Below, one piece after another: positions 1 to 14,200 of a stretch of 64,000 nt of DNA. Position 1 is the first letter of the stretch, and every line of letters begins with the position of its first letter. The notes beneath the pieces were generated by a model, which worked only from the letters and a program-made list of their open reading frames with translations, did not search any database and was not told the DNA's origin. Source of the DNA: Melitaea cinxia (lineage: Eukaryota; Arthropoda; Insecta; Lepidoptera; Nymphalidae); NCBI RefSeq assembly GCF_905220565.1, contig NC_059414.1, forward strand, positions 9,422,001-9,486,000. Reading direction: 5' to 3'. Made by a program: the position numbers and the translations under genes.

Positions 1-1643
1 ACGACCCCCTAGTTGTTGTGTGTGTGTGTGTAAGTATTCGCAAGCACTGCGATTGTCAGATTGCGGATTAGAGTGCGCGCTCGCGATGGCTTCGTTTCCT
101 CGGTCGAAGTCTTTTAATCGATGAGTGTCTCACTTTCGACATGACGTCAGTAGTCTAAAATATAATAGTCACTAAATAAATTGAAATATAGTAATGTAAA
201 AAAAAAGCTTATACACGTATTATATATACGCTTATATATTAAGCAGTTTAGTAAATATATATACATTCCATGTTACTTGTAATTTAAGAAATTTATATAG
301 GTACAAAATAAGCATTTTTAATTATTATATTATAAAAATATATAATCTGACAAACGCAGTAATCATATCATACTATCATGTGCGGCCGTAAGCTGTGACG
401 CCTGTCAATTATCTTTTACATTTGACTGCTATCTTGAACGTTCACTATTCGATGTTACAGTGTAAAGCTAGTTTGTTGTGGTTTTGCTATTTTATAATGT
501 ATTCACGCTATCAACGATAAGCATGTTAAAAACCATGTCCTATTCAAATCACATATTTATTTTTATATATATTTTTTTAATTTTGGTCGTTTGAATTTAC
601 ATACTAACATGTGTGTGTTGTTTTTCTTACTAACAGCCTGTTATTTTTTATTTATTTTTTTAATTTAATTAGTCTATTCCTCAATGGGTGGCAATAATTC
701 GGTGCTAGAACAAGTATAACTTTTAGATATATTCAAGTAATATATTTATTGTCTATTAAAGTTAACGGTGCAGGTTCGGGCAGCTTCATTTACAACTCGG
801 TGTAACCATTGCTTTAATATCGATTATTCGTTTTCCTCCAATGGCTGATATCACTTTTGATATTTCCATCACAATTTAGAACTAGCCAATTTACATAACT
901 TATTTTATTTATAACAAATCTACATTAAATCGAAAACGTGATTACCTGTGATCGCGATTAATTCTAGGAATAATTAACTGCTTAATTTGGTTGTGTAATT
1001 TATTACATAAATTAATTATTAAGTCTCGCATAATGTTAGTTTATACGAATATGTGATTTGACTGAACTCCGCAGTATCTCAATGTAGATTTTGTAAGTGT
1101 ATTAACAATATGTTGACTAGGGCTAGGTTGTTAATTGATTTTATTTACAAAATGTAAAAAGTTAAAATGATTTTGTATAAATGTTTACAAGAATAAATGT
1201 TTCAATTTGCAAATCAAAATGGAGTTTCAGTCAATTAACACCCATCTCTATCAACATTTATAAAAAATAAATTTGCTACGAAAAAAACATAATTTAATTT
1301 TGTCTTGTAAGCATTTGGCTACCTTCAACTTGCTTCTCTTAACTTTAGTCAGTCTTGAATATTCTTAATGCTTTGGCACTATTACTGAATTATTTTGGAA
1401 GAGTTTGCAATTTATTTAACATATAGTGCATGGATTCGGATAAAATTTGTAAATCGAAATAATGCATGTTACGATTCGTACAAGAGATTGTGTGCTATTT
1501 GCAAGACGAAGATTTTAATACATTAGTAAGTTTTATATTTTAAAATTGTAACTTATTTTCGAATTAATTGGTTCGATTTTTGAAATAAAAGAAGATTCTA
1601 GAAGTTTTTTTCCGTTAGCAAATTGAATTTTTGTTCTACGCAG
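1..1643 (+). other. Intron of the KASH gene, upstream part
   Basis: AT-rich with no convincing exon. Bases 55-150 are G+C-rich (gtgcgcgctcgcg) and contain an ATG with 12 codons before a stop, which could be an unrelated promoter/leader patch. A TG microsatellite lies at 18-31. Confidence 0.4.
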
Positions 1644-1740
1644 ACGGAGGTTGTAACTCGTTGCCGGGAAAACATCAATCTATTGGAAGTGGCCCTCAGT
1701 GATGGGACTCTGTCGCCCGCATTACAGAGAGACGTCAAAG
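1644..1740 (+). CDS. Internal coding exon of the KASH gene (long isoform)
   Basis: Preceded by a pyrimidine-rich tract and CAG acceptor, followed by GTTTGT donor. It encodes 32 residues beginning [18 protein letters not shown], an amphipathic helix like the rest of the protein, and ends one base into a codon. That base (G) plus CT of the exon at 22958 gives Ala and keeps the frame. The intron after it is 21.2 kb, far longer than the others in this gene. The upstream exon is outside the window. Confidence 0.75.
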
Positions 1741-2223
1741 GTTTGTATAATTACTTAAATAATAATAACATAATATGAAAATAGGTAGGGGATTATTTCT
1801 CTGTGTTGGATAAACTTTGTTTAACTTGAGAATCTCAGACCGAAATTTACCTAATAGTCTAGATTCCCCCCTACCCTAATTTTAGGTAAAAAAAATTCAA
1901 AAATTACGAAAATATTTTAAAAACTCCAACACCATGTCAGTCCGAACCCAATCACTTTTCCGAATAATTAATAATACATATTTAATGAACCTGATGTTCC
2001 ACAATATCTGGTTACTCGCAAAATGCGATCGTCCGCTGATCTCTCTGCGGTTTTCTTACATGGAGCGCCCTTGCGACCGGTTCGGAACGCCTGTGGAGAA
2101 TCATTACCAAATCGTTACGAATGTTTTAAATGATGTTAGATACATTATTATTTTGAAAGCTTTGTTTAGTCATTTTGGGATTTTTAACCGACTTCCAAAA
2201 AAGGAGGAGGTTCTCAATTCGAC

Positions 2224-2273
<50 letters not shown>

Positions 2274-5200
2274 ATGTTACATCAGAACTTTTGACCAGGT
2301 AGACCGATTTCGACAAATTTTGTTTTAATCGAAAGGTTGTGTGTGCCAATTGGTCCCATTTAAATTTATTTGAGATCTAGCAACTACTTTTCGAGTTATA
2401 TCTAATAATGCGTTTTTACTTGACGCTTTTTTCGTCGACCTACGTTGTATTATACCGCATAACTTTCTACTGGATATACCGATTTTGATAATTCTTTTTT
2501 TGTTAGAAAGGAGATATCCCTAGTTTAGTACCATGATAAAGAAACCAGGATCTGATGATGGGATCCCGGAGAAATCGAGGGAAACTCTTGAAAATCCGCA
2601 ATAACTTTTTACTGGGTGTACCGATTTTAATAATTTTTAATTTAATCGAAAGCTGATGTTTGTCATGTGGTCACATATAAATTTTATTGAGATCTGATAA
2701 CTACTTTTTGAGTAATCTTTGATAACGCATAGTTGCTTGACTATTTTTTCGTCGATCTACGTTGTATTACTCGTCGATGTAATTGAAGTCAGTTTTTCTT
2801 CGTTTGCGAGCAAACACAATTATGTTTTTTCTACCAATCTATAATATAAAAATGAGTCGCTGAATGTGTTGCTAAGCGCAAAACTCGAGAACGGTTGGAC
2901 CGATTTCGCTAATTCTTTTTTTAAAATATTCCTTGAAGTACGAGGATGGTTCTTACGGAGAGAAAAATTCTAAAAAAAAAAATAATAAAATTAAAGAATC
3001 GACTGTTAGGCGATACGAAGTTCGCCGGGTCAGCTAGTTATATATATTTTTTAATATTGATTTATTTTTAAATTAAACCACACAGTAGTCTCTTCGTCAG
3101 CTAGGCAGATTAATGCCACTGTTTTATATTGACAGATTTTATTTTATTTTACTATATTACTCTTTCTAGTGGTTTGACCCGCATATTTTATATTACCGGT
3201 ATCTTCCAATTGAAAACGATTATCCAAATCAATTTAATAGTAGAGTTTAAATATAAAGCAATTTTTTTTTTCACGTTATTAATAAAAATAATAATCTAAC
3301 TCTACTAGATCGTTTAGTAAACTAAAACACTTTTTGTACGCTAAATAATAAAAGTGCAGTAGTTTTTAAATGCTCTACATGTCACGATAGCAACATCTGT
3401 TTGCTAAGTATAAATACTTGTCCACAGTCAAGGCGACGATGCATTATGAGTTTCAGAACTGGTTCGCCTCAGTTCAGTCGATGTAATTTAATATTGACCG
3501 AATTTATGGCAGCCCTTGGATAACAGTAGCCGAGTATTTTATTACGCTTTTATATGACTTCTATACACGGAAAGTTCTCTGTTAATTTGTTGGTGCTTTC
3601 TGATTTGTCTTGGAGACTAAGTTGTTGATCTAGTAAAAATGTCTTTAATTTTCTAGTGTGAATGAATTGTAATTTTTTTTTTATTGAAGTAGGCATATGA
3701 ATAACATATAAAAATTTTTTGAAGGCGCTATTTTTCCTACGCTTTTAAACGCTACGTTGAATTAATAGGAATTTATTTTGTACGTTAGTAGTAGTTTGTA
3801 ACTATAAAAGTATCAAAATATTAAAAAAATTACATTTGCTTTTGAAAATTTTAAATACTGTTACTAGTTTTAATATTTTTTTAGCATTTTTGACTCTACA
3901 GTAATTTATATTAATTTTATTGTTCTACCTATTACTAATACAGTTCTTGAGTTCGAATAACATTATTGTATCTTTAACTAAAAAAGTTATACAATAATAT
4001 ATTTCTATTTATAAAAATTATATAATTAAATTTGTGTCAAAAAAAAAAAATAACAAAATCCCGAGTTCCCCATTTGTATCCAGGAAGCGGCGATATGGCG
4101 CGCGATCACGCCTAGCCGTTTAGTTAGCGGAGTCTATTTCTGCTCGCGAAAGCGGAACAGTCCCAACGAAAGTGAGGACGTCCGAATCATTTCGCAAGAC
4201 TTAGGATTATGGTATCTACTACAACCGCTCGTAGCTGTGCTTATTGATCTAAACAAATATTCATTTTATTATTTAAAGATATTCTTTTTACCTTAACATT
4301 TCATAAAAGGCCTTTTAATAGTTCACAATACCTAAGACATTCACCCCTAAAAACGCTTAATCTTTCTCTTACGTTCATAGAGCTAATATCCTTAGAAGCT
4401 ATTTTAAAAACAAGACAAACTTATACGAGTTTAAGAGATAAGTACTCGGGTGTCGATAATATAGATTTAGTAAACGTGTTTTTAAAAGGTTTTCGCTCCT
4501 AAGTGGCCATCGTTTCAAAGCATTCACGGCAAATAAGTACAGACACAAATAGTTACTCCAAAAATATACGCAGCGGTTCACAAATAACTTAAACACGTAT
4601 CACTGCCGTCTAGCTACTTGTTTCGTCTGCTAGACCATAAAATAGACCAAAGGAAATATCGAGTAAGACACAAAATAAAGACACAACTAAGTATAATAAA
4701 ATAAAACAATCAAAAGTCTTAACGTCGCATAGTGTCATTTCCGACGAAATGAACAATACGTTGTATAAAAATTTACGTATATAATATAATAAAACGTAAT
4801 TCAGATTTATAAATATACTAGCTGTACCCTGCGCGCGTTGTTGTGCTTTTTTTTCGTACCAACTCAGAAACCTTTATACGCTTTGCTGAAGATCATGACA
4901 TGATCAAATGCATAGTTTACGATTCTATAAAGGAAATACAGTCAAACATTGATTTTTATACATATTACAGATTGATTTGTAAGAAACAGTGGGAGTGATT
5001 TGATTAAAATTATTATAAAAGAGACCTTCATAATCATATCATAATTAAGAATGTGAAATAAGGATGTATCAATCGTTGAGTTATAATTTTAGTAAAGTTT
5101 AAAATTTGAAACTGTATCCGTACACTTCCTTCAACGAACTCCAAACCGTAATAACCGCATCTTGAATATATTACACAGTTCCGCACGTTTTTAAATAATT

Positions 5201-8200
5201 AATATTTAAAATTGAGTGAAAATGAATTCATTTCATATTACGGATACGAAATAAAATCAAAGTTAAAATTACATTAGTCAATAGTTTTTCATACATTAGA
5301 TCACGATAAAACGTGACATCATATAGTCTAGAGTTCTAAATTGTTAAGTAAACATTGGGTACCTCGTGATGCACCAATACAATGTTTCTCAGTAATAATT
5401 CGATGTCTGTGCTTCAAACTTGTTATATAATGGTCGTGACAACGAAGATAGTTATATCCATTCGGAAATTCACAAGTTCCAATCGAAAATGTAAGCTCAC
5501 CTAAATATATTTTTGTTTTATTTTGAAATTGCTTAAACGTTGACTGTTTAAATTTTAGTTACGGTGTGTTAGAGATAGTTAAAATATTTTCGTGTGTTAT
5601 TGCTTGATAAAATTTTGTATACTTTCTGTGAAATTCTTAAACGTAATAGTTTAAACATCTTTGTTTTAAAAATCTTTAAATATTCTAAATGTAGTCGTTC
5701 GATTGACAAGATGATTACTGTAACCATTTAGAGATCCTATTTCGAAAGAACTCTAATTATTTTGAAATAAGGTTTAATTGCGTGGAATGTGGAATTCACA
5801 TCGCTTCTACTACAAGAGGGTTAATTACTTCACAGATTCGTTTGAATCGACGGCCATTGAATTTACTTTTTATCGATATTGTCTATGATCGTAATGACAG
5901 TTTTATTTATAAATCTAACCGACATGAAGTGAGTGACACAAACGCATTCTTTTTTGCACACTTACACTCATACTTTTAACAACTATACATTTTTCAATTA
6001 CATTGAACATACAAACGAGAAGAAAAATCATAAAAAGTGGCTCGGTTTTCACTGACAAAATAAAATAGTGACAAATTTAATTTTCAATAATATAGAAGAT
6101 CTTGAACATAAGAAGTGTATAATTTGTTACTATTATATACCTATAATAATACAAAATAAACATAAAATCGCTACTCAGTCTTCACTTTCCAATCAAAGTA
6201 TGAAAACGTTTACTTATTACGAACTGCGAGGGAAACGTTTCTCTGAATTATTATTCGTTGAGCGCAATTTAAGCACCAACCTTCGGCGGTAATCGTAAGC
6301 GATACTTAGATGCAAAATAAGAGAACAAGGCTAGATTGTAAAAAGTGCATTGAGATTTTCAAGGTTCTTTAGCGGTGCAAAAAGTGCATTGTTTTTTGTT
6401 GTAAGCTAGAGTTAGACAAGCGTCTGAAAATTAGGTTTATTTTCGCAGGAAGGTGTTTTTTGTGTAAAATAATTTAGCTATTTTTCTTTCATTACTTAAA
6501 TTTTAAAAGTTTATACATTTGTATATAAATTATAGCCAAATGTTGGATCGAATTAAAAAGGAATTTTCCATAATATTTTCCGTCTTATTATGTCTCTATT
6601 TACCTAAATAATAGCTCTCTGTTTAGTAATTATCCTATATCAAAAGGTACGGTATATAAAATATTTAATACTAACTAAACAAGGTCATTGTCTGCCAACC
6701 TATTATTTATTTTACTAGTAAAAGAAAATTACTCGTTAATTTTAATCTTTGAAACAAAGAAATACGTCAATTGCGTTCTAGTTTATTGTACTAAATTTTT
6801 AACCGACTTCCAAAAAAGGAGGAGGTTCTCAATTCGACTGTATTTTTTTTTTTTTTTTTTTATGTATGTTACATCAGAACTTTTGCCCGTGTGGACCGAT
6901 TTCGACAAATTTTGTTTTAATCGAAAGATTTTGTGTGCCAATTGGTCCCATTTAAATTTATTTGAGATCTAACAACTACTTTTCGAGTTATATCTAATAA
7001 TGCGTTTTTACTTGACGCTTTTTTCGTCGACCTACGTTGTATTATACCGCATAACTTTCTACTGGATGTACCGATTTTGATAATTCTTTTTTTGTTGGAA
7101 AGAGGATATCCCTAGTTTGGTACCATGATAACGAAACTAGGATCTGATGATGGGATCCCAGAGAAATCGTGGGAAACTCTCGAAAATCCGCAATAACTTT
7201 CTACTGGATGTACTGATTTTGATAATTCTTTTTTTGTTGGAAAGGGGATATCTGTAGTTTGATACCATGATAAGGAAACCAGGATCTGATGATGGGATCT
7301 CAGAGAAATCGAGGGAAACTCTTGAAAATCCGCTATAACTTTTTACTGGGTGTACCGATTTTAATAATTTTTAATTTAATCGAAAGCTGATGTTTGTCAT
7401 GTGGTCACATATAAATTTTATTGAGATCTGATAACTACTTTTTGAGTAATCTTTGATAACGCGTAGTTACTTGACTATTTTGTCGTCGATCTACGTTGTA
7501 TTACTCGTCGATGTAATTGAAGTCGGTTTTTTTTTTTTCGTTTGCGAGCAAACACAATTATTTTTAAATTGAACTTTTAACTAATGAGCTACGACTTTAA
7601 GATTCATAAGTTCGAGGTAGATAAATAAGAAAAGAAATATAATTGACAAAAAAAAATATATATATAATAAACTTTTACCTCATGGATACATGGTTATACC
7701 TTAGACAATTTTATCAGAAACCGGTGAAACTTTACCTTTATACATACAAGTATAAGCTAAATTGTACTGATATTTACAAATTAGAACAATCACGTATGAC
7801 CTTGCAAACTGTTTTTATACGACAGATTTTATTATCAATAAAGCCAACTGTGTTCAGTTCTTTTACGTCAAAGTGTAACAACACACAGGTTTAATTATTC
7901 TTGGCATTGTTTAAGACATAAATAAACTATTTCGGTTTATGATTTTACAAATAACTTTTTAAGAATGACATTGAACATTGGAAAATAAATTATTTAACAA
8001 ACTTGCCGTTGTTGTTTTTGCAATAATGTTAAAAACGGTAATTTATAGAAGTGTAATACTTTGTTAAGCGTCTACAGATATATATATTTGACGTACAAAA
8101 TAACGATTGGAATATTAAACACACGTATTAAGAACGTCATTAGTTAATACTATTATATAACTAGAATGTTTTTACGATATGTATATATATGTAAATTATA

Positions 8201-11200
8201 GTTCTGATTTAAAAGCTATAGATAGAGACATATAGAGACTAACAAATGTAGAGTAAGAAAAAAATGTGAAAAAATATATTAGGTAACATTAATTTAAATA
8301 AGTTGTTCTTTTCTGGGTCTACAATAAAGATTTTGCGTTACTTAAAATTTTTGGCCAAGAAAAAAACTGGTACCTCGTTACTCGTTTTAATTATGTTTTC
8401 GTATCGAATACACGATATCATCAACATTAACCATACAGCGCTTTAATGGCTGCATTGTTTCTGCCTGATTTATGATAATCTGCTTATAGTTTGGGTGCAG
8501 TCGCTTCAAGCGCTGATAATTTCAACTTAAACGAAAAGGTGAAGTACATAATATACCACAGCAGATCAGCTGTAAACGTCGCGGCCGGCAGACGTGCCGC
8601 GCGCTAAAATTTATAACTTTCGATCGCGTGTGTCGTGTACAAGTTAAATATTTGTGGTAATTCTCATATTTGTACGTAAACCCTAGCCGCTGTGTACGCG
8701 TCTTTATTAGTGCAATTTACATTGAGCTCACTTTTCTCGTAAGAAACTAGATGCGCATGAGTTCACACTTTCGCTTATTTACCGATTTTCAATTTCAATG
8801 TAATTTTGTCCTAATTACCCATTATTAAAACGTTATTTAAAGTGGATGTCGTAATTTCTGTGTGATTTTAAGAGAATGCTAAATGTTTTGTCAAAACGTT
8901 TACATAAACGTGACCTTCGTAACACAGTCTAGAATTATTCGCAATAACATTTGTACGAGCGAACATATATATACTTTTACATATCGACTGTCTCGTTCGT
9001 AATAACTTTGCTTTTCTCTTATTTAAAACTTTACTGTATAAAACTTATTAATCAATTTTATCGCGATTACCGTTGTCTATAAACATCCGGAAGTTATTCC
9101 CTAAACATTTTATTAGTATTCTGTTTCAACACTGCGTTAACTAATGACATACCGTTGTTTGTAAACAATAGGGCTCATCGTCTCAGTTCGATGACCTCTA
9201 GCAATTCCATTATGAAAAATATTTTATTTATTAAATATTAATTAAAAATTATTTCATTTTCGTCTGGATATTTGAATCAATTTGAATAAAGCTACTCGTT
9301 TTAAACCAGCTACCGACCGTTTGTAGTAGTCGATAATTTATGACTAATTTAAAAACTTTTATTTCCATAGCAGTTATATAACTAGTTCTATCGTGAATAT
9401 TTTGAATGACATCATTAATACAGGTTTCGGTTTCCATTATTTCAATAAATTGAGATGAAAAGCGAAATTGCCATATAAAATAATAAATTATTAAATATTT
9501 ATGATGACTACCAAAAGAATTTGAATTAATAATCTCTTGATATATAAAAATTTCGTGTCAGGAGTCATAAATTTTAGATCGTTTATTATAATATTAAGGT
9601 AGGTATGAGAATAGGCATAAAGGATATTACATACCGCTGTGATTATGATGTATGTCTCTATATAGATTTTTTTTCTGTTTTAAAATTCACGCGTTTGTTA
9701 GTTCACAAGGGAGGACCTCTGTCGAGTCAGCTAGTAATTTTATATAATGTTTAACTATTACTGAGAATAAATTCTTAGAATTTTTAATACGTAAAAAAAT
9801 ATTAATAATACTAACGACCAGTATTAACATAATCTTGGCATACTTTAAATTGCATTGAGCGGATTTATTCGGATTATTAGCGCAAGTGTAATTAGGTTTT
9901 CACAATGTGAAAGTAAAAATTTTAAGACTGCAGTTGCAAGAGTCTTTATTCTGTTTCGTTATTATGGGATTTTTATATTAATTAAAGGAATTCTTAAACT
10001 TTGTAAACGAGTCTCTTTTATGACTGTAATTAAGTACCTATTGCTTACGTCAATTGTTTATGATTGAGAAATAATTTTACATTTATACGCTTGTCTCTTA
10101 AGACACTTTTAATTTCAATGAATTTTATAAAATACTAGAGATCCGCCTCGGCTTCGCACGCGTGCAATACTGATACTAAATATAAATTATGTTATTGTAT
10201 ATATAAACATTCCTCTGGTATCACTTTGCGTAAAAATTTAAAGTAGTTTAAAGATCTAAGCATACAGACAGCGGGAAGCGACTTTGTTTTAAGTATATTA
10301 TGTAGTGATATTTGAATATGTAGATATGGCAGCTTACACATTTACAAGTTCCTTTATCGAATCGTAGATTGAAAAAGAAAGTGGCTATCCAAAACAATTT
10401 TACTGCCCTCAATATATGTTTTTTTCTTCTTCTAATTATCTAATAATAGTTGGACTGACATATATATGTAGATTGTTTTCGTGTGTTATACATTATTAAA
10501 ACCAGTTTTATTTCTTTGTTAGCATTGACTATACTGTTATACGAGTATCTGGTTAGTCTTGACACGAGCAGTGAGATCACGGCCGATGTTAGGATCGATA
10601 CAAAAACTCGCGTGTACAAATACGGTGATCTCTTATTATGGAAACTAAAGGATTGTTAATTAGTCATCGGATGACAAACGTAGCTTTTATTTTATAAAAC
10701 CTTTGTTGTACTAACTATAAGTCGTCTTATCTGTGTAAATATTAAGGAGAAACTAGGAAAATTAATAGGTAAATGGATATATTACTGAAGTCTTGGTCAA
10801 GATATTTGCGTGTCTTTAAAGATCTGGATTAACTTTAGATCCTACTTTCAACCTGAATTTTTATAGACTTAGGACTAATGCGTCTTAAGCTCAACAAATT
10901 TGAACAGTTTTGAAACCTTATCTTTAACATATCTCAAAATTTCTTATTTACTGGATTCCTTAACTCATTATTATTTATTACTACTCTCGGCATTACGTGA
11001 TAAAAAAAAAACTTTAAAGAATTTTTACGTGCGTGTCAGCTTTCGTAAAAAGCAAGTAATAAAGAAACCGCTTAACGTGTTCATTTCGACGAGTTCATAA
11101 ATTACGGGACTTTTTCCTTGTAAAACTTCTACCTTAATTACTTATTGCAAATTTAAATTTGAACATTTTAAACACTAAGTGATTACTACTACGTGTAAGT

Positions 11201-14200
11201 TTTTAATTAAGAACTTGGTATGTTTAAGATCAGTATTTTATTTTATTTATAGTCATAGATATAATACTTAAAACAGAAAGTAAAAGAAGAAGAAAATTTT
11301 GATTTAAAATTCTTGTGACAATAATATTTAGTCATCGCTCTACAATTTACAAAAAAATCTTCCAATTACCCCTCGCAAAGGAAAGTAGATATTCAGGATT
11401 CCTTAAAACACATGAGGTTGAGTTTCACCACCCACTCAATAAGCTTAAAGCCAGTTTTGCATGTTCAACTTTTTTTTTTTAATTTTTAGACCGGAAATGA
11501 AGTAATACGGTACGACTTTATAGTCTAACTCTTTTCGCAGTACTTATAAAAGCACGCAGAATATAAATAACGTTTTAAATGTATTTTTATATACTACTAA
11601 TTACGTTTTAGATTAATTAAAATGAAAATGTAACTGTTCCAATCGACGTAATATATCAATTTTGTACCCTACAAAATAACGGAGTAACATTTTACATTTT
11701 CATTAATATAGTAATTTGTCTAAATAAAACTACATATTATGTAATAATGCATGGAAAGTTACACAAATGTATAATGTAACCTCATTTGTAGAGTAGAGAT
11801 GAACATAATATTAATTGTATTAATTACTTAACGATAATTACTAAACTTACGAATATAACTTGTAATATAAAGTGTACAATAAATACAAGTGCATTCGGTT
11901 CTAGTATCGAGCTTCTGCGATTAATCAGTGTATTGTAGCTTGACTGTAGATTAATTTGTCGATTAATTGAGTTTGTCAGGTTGTAACGGTTATCCGACCG
12001 GCTATTCTAGTTCATCTCGCGTACCGCTATCTCTTGGATAGTTCTTTTGCATTGTGCAAACTGTTTTCTATTTAGAAACCAACTGAAACTAACTAAATGT
12101 CATTTATACATGTATTTTGTAAAATACTATGTAGTCGACGATTTCAACTCCGTACAATACATTGGCAAGGCCGAAATAATAGTGTGTATCAGTACCTATA
12201 ATAATGATGCCGATAAGTTATCTTGAAATTTGTACAGATATAAACACAATTCAATAAAGTATTTACTAAATTAGCGTTTCGCGTCTACGATAATTTGTGA
12301 TAAGGTTGTGAAATTTCGTCATAGTTGTGATGCAATCGTCACCCCGTCTAGGTCACAATAATCATTTCAGTTTTCTGTAGTCGTGGATATAACTGATAAT
12401 CGTAAACGTCTATCAATAACTGTCTCCCACGCGCAACTGTTTCTTATGTAATTATACTTTTTAATAGATCTGCAAGCATTGTTTAACGTGGAGAATTACT
12501 TTCTCGAAAAAAACTGTGAAATCGTATATACCTAATAGTTTTCTATTTTGTTAAATATATTTGGCAATCGTTTTTCGATTGTTTACTTAATGAAATTATA
12601 TTTTTGCTTATATTATGAAATAGTGATTTATAAATTCTTACTGATGTAATTGTTTTTGTTCTAATGTGTATGACGCAAGTAATATTTTCACAAATATTAC
12701 CTACTTCTTGTTCTGCTTGATGCTTCGTTAATTTCAAGCATTTCTTTGTTTGTTTTTAGAAAATTAAATCTAGTTACGTTTTTCTGTGTGGCAGTAGTGT
12801 ATGTATTGTTATATGAATTTTTGAGCGGTGTGTTAACAAAGATAGCGGTATATTTATAAAGGATTAACAAATCGTACAGAAAAGTGAGCTCAAACTTAAT
12901 AATACGAGTACAATTAAAACAATGGAAATTGTGATTTAAAATAATAAAATTTTATTACAATATAACGGTGCCCTTTAAACATTAGTGATGTCAAAAATGA
13001 GTCTTTCGGTGGCTACAAGTAATAACAATAACGACGAAATTGGTAAGTTACTGTTATTTATATTAATCTTTATGGAAAATCCAGTTTTTACACATTTGAC
13101 ACAAAAACTTCTTCATTTCATAAGAGTTTTATTAGCTATTAAAAGTTTGTTTGTTGTTTTTTTAAACGTGCTAATCTTAAGAACGACAGGTTCGAATTGA
13201 AAAATTATTTTTGTTTAGCATAGCACACATATCGAGGAAGGCTATAGGTACATATAGGCTATTTTTTCTTCACAAAAACGCGTGTGAAATGGCGCACAGT
13301 TGGTTAAGAATAATGTGGCTAAATATGGTGTTTTATCCAATGTTAAATTTTTCATATATTTAAATTGTTATGATATTAAGATTCGAGTAAGTAAACAGCT
13401 TAGCAAATTGTGTACTTTACCGTATCGTGTCGTTCGCCTACAACATCACCTACGCTCGTCGGTTTTAGCAGCGAAGGTTTCTCGTGTTACTTTGTTAATT
13501 GCTCAACTGACGTCTGTTCTATTTGTTTTCTAGTAAAATTTTATATTTATTTTATAATTTATCTGATGCATAACGGTATCCAACAGATAAACAAATATGA
13601 TATATACTTTACATTTTTACCGCCGAACTCGCTCAGATATTTCGACTCTCCAACTGTGAAATCAAACGTTATAGTTAGTTGATGTACTCGTAGTATATAG
13701 TATAAAGCAAACTATAAAAATCTGTTTTACCTCCTAATGATAAAGCCTATCGGGAACTTTAGTGCAAGATTAAATTTTTCAGGGCCTTATTAAAAAAAAT
13801 CTATGAGACCCGTTGAGTAAATGTTAGTCGGGTTTTAGCCATCTTCAAATTTATCGATGACGTTATAACAACTCAATTTCCTCTACCAATCATGGGCTGT
13901 CAATTTGATCATTGTTGATGTAAATGGTAATACTGTATAATTTTTGAGAATGTTTTAAACATTTAAAACTGATGAAAAACTGGTCACTTATCACATAAGG
14001 CATGAAAGTAATTGAAGTTGATTTTATTGTCTGTCCATGTTTCATCATTTTAAAAACATTTACATGATATTCAGTATACATTTTACTAGGTATAGTAGGG
14101 TATTTAAATATGACACTTTATTCGAGACTAAATGTCCTTTGTGGTTTCGTTAGCATAAAAGGTCGACATTACAACAGTTGATGTTCACTGCTCTATTTTA

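Noticed and set aside
13300..13533. 77-codon frame just after the alternative exon at 12988
   Set aside because: Simple intronic open frame without codon or motif support; the exon's donor at 13043 removes it.
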